Positions 6,950-14,046 of a stretch of DNA of 33,607 bases are shown here, piece by piece. The notes under the pieces are model-generated. The model was not told the origin of the DNA and searched no databases. It worked only from the letters and a program-made list of their open reading frames with translations. Positions within the stretch are counted from its first letter, which is position 1. Each line of letters opens with the position of its first letter. The stretch spans positions 1 to 33,607 of the forward strand of contig JACQZS010000332.1 in NCBI GenBank assembly GCA_016213725.1, in the 5' to 3' direction. The DNA is from Acidobacteriota bacterium (GTDB lineage Bacteria; Acidobacteriota; Terriglobia; Bryobacterales; Bryobacteraceae). The translations under genes were made by a program, and so were the position numbers.

Positions 6950-8443
6950 CTATGGAGTTTGCCTCACGTCGACGGCGATGCCGGAGGCGGCGGGCTTATT
7001 GGGAAACTGCTCGTTGGGCACGGCCAGGCCGCTGGCATCGCGGTGGGCGAAGATGCTGGGGGTCATGATCTCCACGCCGGCACGGTTAAAGGCGTCGAGG
7101 ACGTTGCGGCGGAGGGTGGAGTAGGTCTCCCACATGTCATTGGTATTGGCGGTGGCGGCGCGGAGTTCGTAGTTCACCGCGTAGTCTCCGAGGGCAGCCT
7201 GCCAGACCTTGGGCGGCGGGTCCTGAATGATGTGTTCGGTAGCCCGGGCGCCTTCCAGCATGAGGGCGTGGACGGTGCGCCAATCGACGTCATAACCGAT
7301 GCCGGCCTCGACGGTGAGGATGACGCCCCCGGCGGCGGCGCGCGCGCTGTAGTTCAGCACCGATCCGGAGAGCACATTGCCGTTGGGGATGGAGATCTCC
7401 TCATTGCGGGAGGAGCGGACGCGGGTGACGAGGAGGCTCTTCTCCGTAATGACGCCGGTGAACTCGCCGATTTTGACCATGTCGCCGAGCCGGAAGGCGC
7501 GCGTATAAGTGAGCAGAGTGCCGGCCACGACGTTGCCGATGGCGCCGGAGGAACCGAGGGTGAGGAGCGCGCCGACAAAGACGGAGAAGCCCTGAAAGAA
7601 CTGGGATTTCGAACCCGTGAGGTAGGGGTAGCACACCATGAGGAGGAAGAACAGGAAGAGGGTTCTGGACAGGCGGTAGGAGGGCAGCGCCCATTCCGGA
7701 TGGAAGCCTCGAATCTGGAGCGTGCCTTTGTCGAGCGAATCGAAGAGGTAACGGATGGCGCGAAGGCAGTAGCGGCCCAGCAGGAGGATCACGATGAGGT
7801 AGCCGAGATCAGGCAGATACGCCACGATAGCCATGAGAATGGTGTGGGCCGGGCTGCCGAAAAATTGTGCGGCCTGATCGACCAACTGGCGGCTGCGAGG
7901 GAACTGGCTCAGATAGTAGGGGACGAATGAGAAGACGACGAAGAAGATGGAGGCGACGCGGAGAATGCGGAGGAACGTGGTGCCGACAACGACCCAGTGG
8001 ACAAAGGAGGGATTGGGATCGTTCCGCTTGCTCTGAAGCTGGTTCTCCCAGCGCCAGTAGAGGCGTCCGATGAGCTGGATGGCGAGGACCAGGAGCAGAG
8101 TGGCGAGGAAGGTGCGGAAGATGCCGATGGTGACGTCGTGGGGCCAGTTCGGGGCGGCCTGAGCGGTGAGTCGATTGAGCGGCTCGACGAGGATGGAGAG
8201 CGCGTACTCGATGGGCCCGCGCGCGATGCCGAGCACCACCAGGAGCAGGAGCGAGCCGACGGCAAAGGGCAGATGCCAGCGTGCCACGGCACGGCCGCGC
8301 GGGCCGGCAAAACGGCGGATGGCGAAGGCCACGACCAGGCCGAGGCAGAGAACATAGCCGCCGCCGACCACATTGCGGACCAGTTCCATCAGAATCGGCA
8401 CTTTGAGGATCTCTTGGATTGAAAGTGAATCGGTTGGCTGCAT
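6950..8443 (-). CDS. MscS-family mechanosensitive ion channel
   Basis: The 497-residue product has several N-terminal hydrophobic segments (about residues 25-45, 58-78, 105-130, 155-180, 205-235 and 255-280) followed by the MscS core: a Gly/Ala-rich pore helix with GSSGAIGNVVAG near 293, then F.LGDMVKIG and the beta-domain motif EISIPNG near 350. The C-terminal alpha/beta region to about 470 fits the MscS cytoplasmic vestibule. Such channels open when membrane tension rises and release solutes during hypo-osmotic shock. The extra N-terminal helices make it longer than E. coli MscS (286 residues) and closer to the YnaI/YbdG-size class. It lies only 20 nt downstream of the alginate-export porin gene and 47 nt upstream of the K+-channel gene, so a joint transcript is likely. 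Confidence 0.9.
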   Translation of the reverse strand: MQPTDSLSIQEILKVPILMELVRNVVGGGYVLCLGLVVAFAIRRFAGPRGRAVARWHLPFAVGSLLLLVVLGIARGPIEYALSILVEPLNRLTAQAAPNWPHDVTIGIFRTFLATLLLVLAIQLIGRLYWRWENQLQSKRNDPNPSFVHWVVVGTTFLRILRVASIFFVVFSFVPYYLSQFPRSRQLVDQAAQFFGSPAHTILMAIVAYLPDLGYLIVILLLGRYCLRAIRYLFDSLDKGTLQIRGFHPEWALPSYRLSRTLFLFFLLMVCYPYLTGSKSQFFQGFSVFVGALLTLGSSGAIGNVVAGTLLTYTRAFRLGDMVKIGEFTGVITEKSLLVTRVRSSRNEEISIPNGNVLSGSVLNYSARAAAGGVILTVEAGIGYDVDWRTVHALMLEGARATEHIIQDPPPKVWQAALGDYAVNYELRAATANTNDMWETYSTLRRNVLDAFNRAGVEIMTPSIFAHRDASGLAVPNEQFPNKPAASGIAVDVRQTP

Positions 8444-8463
8444 GGTTGTTCCTTGGCGGGCGG

Positions 8464-9876
8464 CTAGAACCTGTAAGTCCCGGCGATTGAGTAGAAACCG
8501 AAGCCGTTCCTGGCAAAGGTATCAGAAAGCAACTGTCCGGATTGGAAACGCGTGATGGCCCCCGTGAACGTGATGTGGGCGAACGGCTGATAGGAGACGA
8601 TGACGCCGGGGTTGGAGCCGACATAGCGGTGTGGATTGCCGATGCCCCGGAAGACGAGCCGCTGATCGATGGTATAGACGCCGTCGTTCAGGCTGGTGCG
8701 GAAGTAAGACGGCGATTCGAAGGCGATCAACAGATTGCGCCGGACGTTGGCCCTGAGGCTGGGCGTGATGTCGGAGAGGTTGGTGGGGCCGAGGAGTCCG
8801 ACGATGCCGGAATAAGAGCTGCCTGGGAAGAGGGGATTGAAGGACTGGAGCGAGGGGTCGTTGGGGTCGCGATCTCCGGAAGCAGAGTTCAGGTTGACGC
8901 CGGCACGGAGAGGCACCCCGAAGAGTTTGAAGGAGAAGCCGGTATCGGTGGAGACGGCCCAGGCGCGGACGGGGGCGTCGCGGAAGGAGCCGAACTGGAC
9001 GATGAGGTCGTAGTTGTAGTCCAAACGGCTCGCCCGGCCGGAGAGGCGGGAGCCGAAGGTGTGGCGGCGTTCGGGGCCGATGCCCTGGGCGAAGATGGAA
9101 TATTTGCGGTTGATGCCGAGGTAGTAGAAGTTGAACTGGGAGTTTTTCCAAGGCAGGAGGCGCCGGGTGAAGCTGAGGCCCCAGAAATCCTGTTCGGAGT
9201 CCGGCGGATCATCGAAGATGCCGGGCCGGATGCGGACCAGGCGGGCGATGCCGCCTTCGAAAGCCCAGTCCTGCGCGGCATAGATGGCCGAAAGGCCGTC
9301 GAAGCTGCGCTTGACGTTCAGCCCCTGGCTGGGCGAAATGAGGCGGCCTGAACCGATATTGAGTTCCTGGCGCCCGAGGCGCAGGCTGAATTTCCGTTTG
9401 TGCCGGGTGAGCGTGGTGAATTGGAAGAAGCCCTGGTGCAGTTCGAGCAGGTCCTGGTCGCTGGGCCTGGGCGACCGGATGCGGCCGTTGAGGATGCCGC
9501 TCTGGAGTTCGGTGAAGACGCGGAAGCGCGGGCCGAGGTGGAAGTCAGCCGCCAGGAGGTAACGCTGGAGGAAGTAGTTGTCGAGAGCGGATGGGATCAC
9601 TTCATCGCCGCGCACCCGCAGGCCTTGCGGGCTGAGGCGGGCTTCGCCGCCGAGGGTGAGGTACCAGCCTTCGCGGGGGAAGGGGATGAACTTGAGGGGA
9701 TCCCAGGGGTCGTGACGGAGCTTGGGATCGGAGAGGAAGCTCCAGTCTTCGTCGGCCAGGTTGGTGAGATAGCGGCGCTGAATGACGGGTAGTTGCGCAG
9801 GGGGCTGTTGCGCCCAGATGCTGAGGGCGGTGAGAGCCACGGCGGGTAATCGAAAACGGCGACAAGACACAGCCAT
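8464..9876 (-). CDS. Alginate-export family outer-membrane beta-barrel protein
   Basis: The 470-residue product starts with a signal peptide (about residues 1-22, ending WAQ) and continues with alternating hydrophobic/polar beta strands and a C-terminal aromatic residue (GTYRF), as expected for an outer-membrane barrel. Features typical of the alginate_exp (AlgE-like) family include GWYLTLGGEARL near 70, a LRLGRQEL strand with nearby GSGRLISP, and N-terminal LADEDWSFL. In acidobacteria this family is widespread and not tied to alginate, so it should be read as a substrate-unknown porin. It precedes the MscS-type gene by 20 nt. The downstream flank of the DUF4136 gene lies 72 nt upstream, so a separate promoter there is possible but I could not identify one. 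Confidence 0.85.
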   Translation of the reverse strand: MAVSCRRFRLPAVALTALSIWAQQPPAQLPVIQRRYLTNLADEDWSFLSDPKLRHDPWDPLKFIPFPREGWYLTLGGEARLSPQGLRVRGDEVIPSALDNYFLQRYLLAADFHLGPRFRVFTELQSGILNGRIRSPRPSDQDLLELHQGFFQFTTLTRHKRKFSLRLGRQELNIGSGRLISPSQGLNVKRSFDGLSAIYAAQDWAFEGGIARLVRIRPGIFDDPPDSEQDFWGLSFTRRLLPWKNSQFNFYYLGINRKYSIFAQGIGPERRHTFGSRLSGRASRLDYNYDLIVQFGSFRDAPVRAWAVSTDTGFSFKLFGVPLRAGVNLNSASGDRDPNDPSLQSFNPLFPGSSYSGIVGLLGPTNLSDITPSLRANVRRNLLIAFESPSYFRTSLNDGVYTIDQRLVFRGIGNPHRYVGSNPGVIVSYQPFAHITFTGAITRFQSGQLLSDTFARNGFGFYSIAGTYRF

Positions 9877-9948
9877 AGGCGCAGCGATCGGTTCCCGGTC
9901 CGACGGTCCATTATTCCATGAGGGCCGGCAGGGATGTAAGGGCGGCGG

Positions 9949-10548
9949 CTACTGTTTCTTCGCTTTGGCGGAATAGCGCGGCGGGAACGACTTGAGGGCC
10001 TTCTTCACAGTGTCTTCGACGTTCTTGTGCCGCTCTTTCATGTCGTCGATCTTGTCTTTGCAGGCGGCGCGCCAGATGAGCCTGTTCGTCCTGGCGTCAA
10101 CGATGTCGAGGAGGAGAATGCCTTCCATGTAGTTCTCCACGAAGGTATCCCAGGCCGGGAAATAGGCACCGGGCCAGGAGTACCAGGCGCCGGGCCACAT
10201 GTATGCGCCGGGGTAGAGATCAGCGACGGGAACGGTATGGGTTTCAGAGCCGAGGCGGGCGGTGATGAAGTGCGTGACGTAGAAATCGGGGTCGACCTCC
10301 ACGGGTTGGAATCCCTTGGCGACGAGGATCTCGTTGGTGTCGCTCTGTACGAGTTGAGAGCCGACCACGAACTTGCGGGAGTCGGGGTGAGTCTTCAGGA
10401 AGGGGTGTTCTTTCCAGGCGTATTTCCGGTAGACGCGGAAGTCGAGGCTGCGATCGTACTCGATCTTCACTTTCTGGGCGAAGGAGCAGAGGGGAAGCGC
10501 CAGGAGGAAGGCGAGCGGGGCAAGACGGCGGAGGTGTGTGAGCTGCAT
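9949..10548 (-). CDS. DUF4136-domain exported protein
   Basis: The 199-residue product has a signal peptide (residues about 1-24, cleavage after SFA) and then the DUF4136 pattern: DRS.DF..Y..YAW near 33-45, an internal EVDPDFYVTHF strand, and a C-terminal G.LLLDIVDA.T..LIWR segment followed by a basic helix. The Trp/Pro/Gly/Tyr-rich insertion PGAYMWPGAWYSWPGAYF sits in the middle of the domain. DUF4136 proteins are small periplasmic or lipoprotein-like proteins of unknown function; no lipobox is convincing here. Translation starts 10 nt after the stop of the adenylate-kinase-like gene, so the two are very likely expressed together. Confidence 0.85.
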   Translation of the reverse strand: MQLTHLRRLAPLAFLLALPLCSFAQKVKIEYDRSLDFRVYRKYAWKEHPFLKTHPDSRKFVVGSQLVQSDTNEILVAKGFQPVEVDPDFYVTHFITARLGSETHTVPVADLYPGAYMWPGAWYSWPGAYFPAWDTFVENYMEGILLLDIVDARTNRLIWRAACKDKIDDMKERHKNVEDTVKKALKSFPPRYSAKAKKQ

Positions 10549-10558
10549 TGGCGTAGGA

Positions 10559-11185
10559 CTACTTGCCGAACTGAGCCTTGAGAGCGGCTTTGATCTGCTT
10601 GGTCACGGCGCCGGGCTTCTTGGCGCCGTCGATGGGAATGATGGAAGCGCTTGGGTAATAGATCTCCAATGCCGCCGTCTCGCGGTGGTAGTCTTTGAGC
10701 CGCTGCTCGACGGAGGCGGGGAGCTTTTTGTGCTTGCCGCCCATGCGCTGGAGCACGACCTCGTCGGAGACCTTAATGTGCAGCACTAGGCCTTTGGAAA
10801 TGGCGCCGGAGGCGGCCAGCTTGGAGACGAAATCCGCCTGGTCCTTGGTGCAGGGATAGCCGTCGAGGATCATGCCGGAGGCGAGATCTCCGCGCTTGAT
10901 TCGGGCAGCGAAGAAGCGGTTGAGCAGAGGATCGGTTTCCGGCTCCATGCCGGTGATGCCGGGCACGCGGGCCTGCTCGAGTACGGCGCGATTGTCCTTG
11001 ATGAGATCGGCGACGGAGACGACGGGCACCTTGAGGTACTTGGCGGCCTCCACGGCCTGCGTGGACTTGCCGCTGCCGGGGGGGCCGAGCAGGATGACAA
11101 CGGGGCCGGTGACGAGGGGTTGTTCGGCAAACAAAGAGACGCTGAAGAGAGAAAGTGCGAGCAGAGTGGGCCTGAGCACGCCCAT
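10559..11185 (-). CDS. Adenylate-kinase-like protein with Sec signal peptide
   Basis: The 208-residue product carries the P-loop GPPGSGKST at residues 34-42, a (D/E)GYP motif at 108-111 and the helix pattern SVEQRLKDYHRETAALEIYY seen near the end of adenylate kinases, so it belongs to the nucleoside monophosphate kinase fold. Two things are odd. First, residues 1-20 form a good signal peptide (short basic start, Leu/Ser-rich core, ending LFA), and no alternative start lies between it and the P-loop, so export is predicted although the substrates are cytoplasmic. Second, the AMP-binding Arg of the DGFPRT motif is Cys112, and the LID segment is reduced to a few residues without the GRR Arg pair. 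It may be a nucleotide-binding relative rather than a true Adk. It is the upstream partner of the DUF4136 gene. Confidence 0.8.
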   Translation of the reverse strand: MGVLRPTLLALSLFSVSLFAEQPLVTGPVVILLGPPGSGKSTQAVEAAKYLKVPVVSVADLIKDNRAVLEQARVPGITGMEPETDPLLNRFFAARIKRGDLASGMILDGYPCTKDQADFVSKLAASGAISKGLVLHIKVSDEVVLQRMGGKHKKLPASVEQRLKDYHRETAALEIYYPSASIIPIDGAKKPGAVTKQIKAALKAQFGK

Positions 11186-11227
11186 AGTATAGCCTCCTAT
11201 CCCAACTGATCCTGACGGCCCGGCAGG

Positions 11228-11908
11228 CTACTTCCGTTTCAATTTCTTGGCGACCGAGGGCCAGAGCTCGGCGAAGGCGTTTCCGCCCATGCGGCCGGTG
11301 AGGCCCCAGACGCAGCGCAGGGCGGCGTCTCCGGCCGAATTCTCGCTTTCAACGCGCCACAGGTTGGAAAGGAAGTTGTTGCCAACGTTGCCGGCGACGC
11401 GGGAATAAGAGAAGCGGGTGGTGCCGTCGGGCCGGTAGGCGAGGAAGGTGTGGCCGATGATGCGGCCGACGCGCTTGCCGAAGGAGGTACCGGGCGGAGC
11501 CGGGATGTAGCGCGGGTCCTCGTGCAGAGCGGCGCCAGTGAGCGCTTCGATGGCGTTGCCAGTGGAAACGCCGGTGAGGCGCATGCCGTAGCGCTTGCCG
11601 AAACCTTCCCAGCCCGGGCCGTACTCAGGGGGGCTATTAAAAAGGGTGCCCCAACCGGCGGAGAGCGGCCCGGCGCCCAGCAGGCTGGTGGGGCCGACGG
11701 TGGACATCATGAACCACTTGAAGCGTTCGGAGCCCGTGATCCAGACATACGGCTTGGCGGCAGGTGCGGTGGCCGCCTTGGGCGATGCCGCGGACGCGGG
11801 CTGTCCAGGTTGTTGTTGCTGCTGCGCCTGCACTGTGCCGCCCGGCAGAACGCCCAGCAGCGCCAGGGACAGTACGCTTAGACTCGAGTTCAGCGAGGGT
11901 TTCGTCAT
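11228..11908 (-). CDS. Exported protein of unknown function
   Basis: The 226-residue product has a signal peptide (about residues 1-29, ending VQA) followed by a Gln/Pro/Ala-rich linker (30-53). The mature part contains WITGSERFKWF, a Gly/Pro-rich patch, YGMRLTGVSTGNAIEALTG, a HEDPRYIP motif and FSYSRVAGNVGNNF. EDPRY-bearing exported proteins of this sort recur in acidobacteria without known function, which is recollection rather than a search. The final segment is basic (KKLKRK). It starts the minus-strand block, divergent from the 650-aa gene, and lies 42 nt upstream of the adenylate-kinase-like gene, so the three small exported products may share a transcript. Confidence 0.65.
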   Translation of the reverse strand: MTKPSLNSSLSVLSLALLGVLPGGTVQAQQQQQPGQPASAASPKAATAPAAKPYVWITGSERFKWFMMSTVGPTSLLGAGPLSAGWGTLFNSPPEYGPGWEGFGKRYGMRLTGVSTGNAIEALTGAALHEDPRYIPAPPGTSFGKRVGRIIGHTFLAYRPDGTTRFSYSRVAGNVGNNFLSNLWRVESENSAGDAALRCVWGLTGRMGGNAFAELWPSVAKKLKRK

Positions 11909-11917
11909 AATCAGGTG

Positions 11918-11929
11918 CTAGTTCACTAG
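11918..11929. repeat. Short inverted repeat upstream of the exported-protein gene
   Basis: CTAGT-TC-ACTAG at 11918-11929 is a perfect five-base inverted repeat ten bases before the start codon of the minus-strand 226-aa gene and within the 100-base divergent intergenic region. It could be a small operator or part of a 5' leader hairpin. Chance occurrence of a repeat this short is quite possible. Confidence 0.25.
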
Positions 11930-11967
11930 GGTACAACACGCCCGTGGCTTTGGTGGCCGGCACTCCA

Positions 11968-11997
11968 TTGACTGTGCGACCCGGGATGGGCTGGAAT
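11968..11997 (+). promoter_or_regulatory. Possible sigma-70-type promoter for the 650-aa gene
   Basis: TTGACT at 11968-11973 matches the -35 consensus in five of six positions, and TGGAAT at 11992-11997 matches the -10 in four of six with an 18-base spacer. The predicted transcript start would fall within a few bases of the ATG at 12009, implying a nearly leaderless message, which weakens the call. Confidence 0.22.
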
Positions 11998-12008
11998 AGG
12001 ACACTGAA

Positions 12009-13961
12009 ATGAGCAACGGCAACCAGGCTGGGGGTTCAGGCGATGGAAAGCGCAAGGCGGTGGCCGCTCTGATTGGGGCGGCGCTTCTGGGCGGAGGGGC
12101 GTATCTCTGGCTCGCCCACAAGGAGAAGACGGCGGCGCCGCCGGGAGGGGGCCGGGTTGCCGCCGGCGGGGAGTACGACGCGCTTTCCGCGGAACAGCGG
12201 CGCCTGGTGGACGACTGGACATCCCGGTTCTCCGACGCGTTCGGCAAGAAAGTGAGCGCCCGGCAGCTGTACGACGACCTGCCGCTCTCCACCAAAACGA
12301 CCTTCTACGCCGTGACCCATGCGCTATCTCGCACGCCTCTGACCGGACCCGGCGAGCAGCCTCTGAACCTGACGGCGCTGGAGCTGGTGGAGAGACTGGA
12401 GCAGGTCGCCGGCAGCTTTCCGGGCAAGAGCGGCGACAAGCAATTCCGGATCTATGCCCAGGTAAAGCCGCAAGCCAGGGAGACCCTGGAGAAGTCGCGG
12501 GAGTTCAGCCGGCAGCCCGACAACACGATCTATCACAAGGGCTATCCGATCTGCTTCCGGGGAGCCACGGGGACGCCCTCCATTCAGTTCTCGCTTTCGC
12601 GTGAGGGCAACTTCGCCGACATCGACGTGGACTACCGATCGAGCACGTTTCCGGTGATGCTCGTCAACGGCCACCTGACGGCGTCGAACTCCGACGTGCG
12701 CGCGGGGGACAACGACCAGCGGCACAACGCCCACTGGCAAGGGCTGAAGAACTGGTGGGGCGGCATCCTGGGCGTGCCGCTGTACGAGAACGGCAGGATC
12801 GCGGAAGAGGTAGTGGGCACACAGATCGCGCGCGAGCCGCGGCTGGGCAAGGGCACGAAGCCCGAGGCCGCCGTGCACGACTTCCTGGAGGCGTGGCTGG
12901 TGGAGCAGAAGCCGGGTATCGCGCTGGGCTATGTCTCGCCGCGGGCCTACGCGTGCATGCAGCTGAGGAACGGCGAGGAGACGGATCCGGGGGTGGCGCG
13001 GTTCCGGATCTTCCGGGCGCTGGAGGCCGCGAGCAAGCTGGCGGGCAAGCCGGCAAAGGCGAGCGATGCGGTGATCGCGGTGAACTACGACGGCCCTCGC
13101 GGCGAGATGCTGAAACACGCCTTCGAACGGGAGTTCAGCATGTACGAGCTGCGCGAAGACCTGGCCGCGCAGTTGGATTGCGAGAGCCGCCTGCATCCGG
13201 AACAGGCCGACCTGAAGACGGCGCGATCCACGCGCTTCGGCGGCAGTATCGGGGCGACGTTCCGACTCCAGACTTCTGCGCTGCGTGGCGAAACAGTGGC
13301 CACGGTGTGGGCCGAGGAAGACGGAACGTGGAAGCTGGTGAGCTATGAATCCGGCCTGGATGCGGCCGGCGGGAAACCCGTGGGGGTGCGGGCCAGGCCC
13401 GCGGAGCAGGAGGCTCCATTGCCCGTGATCGCCGGCGACCCCGGCATGATTCGGGCCGCCGCGGCGTTTTTCGAAGAGCTGTTTGTCAAGAAGGACGCGC
13501 GGGCGGCGATGGCGCGCGTCAGCCGGCGCTGCCTGCCCTGCTACAACGTCTACCGCGCGGAGGCGATGCCCGAGGCGGCCACTCCAGCCGATGCCGGGAG
13601 GCTGCTGGAAGAACGGCTTCAACTGCTGGGACAATTGGCCGGCGAGGTGAAAGAGCTGGGCGAGGCGCTGACGGCGGCGGAGCCGCACCATGCGGAGCTG
13701 AAGCTGGTGCGGCACAAGCAACAGGCGGCCTTCGCCATTGTCTCGATCCCCGACTCCATGGGCGACGCCGCGGACTGTGCGCGGCTGAAGCGGGGAGTGA
13801 CACCCAGGTTCGCGGCCGGGGCGGCCGGCGGGTACGGCAAGTATTACGCCGCGAGCATCCGGCTGCGGAGGGCAGGGGACGAAGGCGCAGTGCTGTGGAC
13901 CGTCTGGCGGGCGGAAGGCGGGCAGTGGAAAATCGCGTCCTACGTCGTGGTGACCCCATAA
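12009..13961 (+). CDS. Membrane-anchored protein of unknown function with duplicated C-terminal module
   Basis: The 650-residue product has one N-terminal membrane segment (residues 17-36) after a short Gly/Ser/Lys-rich start, then a Pro/Gly linker, so most of it should lie in the periplasm. I do not recognise a named family. Two related modules are visible by eye: about 287-448 and 480-650. Each starts with a helix of the form (D)F(L/F)E.(W/L)(L/F)V(E/K), continues with V..R.Y/L.C and ends with a strand VWAEEDGTWKLVSY or VWRAEGGQWKIASY. The ending is like that of NTF2/SnoaL-type folds, but that is an inference. A distinct N-terminal domain (about 55-285) includes a YHKGYPICFRGATG stretch. 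It is followed 85 nt later by the glycosyltransferase gene on the same strand. Confidence 0.7.
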   Translation: MSNGNQAGGSGDGKRKAVAALIGAALLGGGAYLWLAHKEKTAAPPGGGRVAAGGEYDALSAEQRRLVDDWTSRFSDAFGKKVSARQLYDDLPLSTKTTFYAVTHALSRTPLTGPGEQPLNLTALELVERLEQVAGSFPGKSGDKQFRIYAQVKPQARETLEKSREFSRQPDNTIYHKGYPICFRGATGTPSIQFSLSREGNFADIDVDYRSSTFPVMLVNGHLTASNSDVRAGDNDQRHNAHWQGLKNWWGGILGVPLYENGRIAEEVVGTQIAREPRLGKGTKPEAAVHDFLEAWLVEQKPGIALGYVSPRAYACMQLRNGEETDPGVARFRIFRALEAASKLAGKPAKASDAVIAVNYDGPRGEMLKHAFEREFSMYELREDLAAQLDCESRLHPEQADLKTARSTRFGGSIGATFRLQTSALRGETVATVWAEEDGTWKLVSYESGLDAAGGKPVGVRARPAEQEAPLPVIAGDPGMIRAAAAFFEELFVKKDARAAMARVSRRCLPCYNVYRAEAMPEAATPADAGRLLEERLQLLGQLAGEVKELGEALTAAEPHHAELKLVRHKQQAAFAIVSIPDSMGDAADCARLKRGVTPRFAAGAAGGYGKYYAASIRLRRAGDEGAVLWTVWRAEGGQWKIASYVVVTP

Positions 13962-14046
13962 CGCCCCGAGCGGGCTGGGGAGCGGCATGGATGCGTTCTG
14001 GTACAGTGTTCTCTGCGCGCGCGGTGGAGGACCGGGATCTTCGCCT

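Noticed and set aside
11821..11850. Gln-codon run in the 226-aa protein as a microsatellite
   Set aside because: Only five Gln residues with mixed codons; ordinary linker sequence after a signal peptide.
13987..14046. Twenty-residue N-terminal extension of the glycosyltransferase
   Set aside because: Third-base G/C is only about 55% compared with a much higher level in the body, and the family normally starts just before the first membrane helix.
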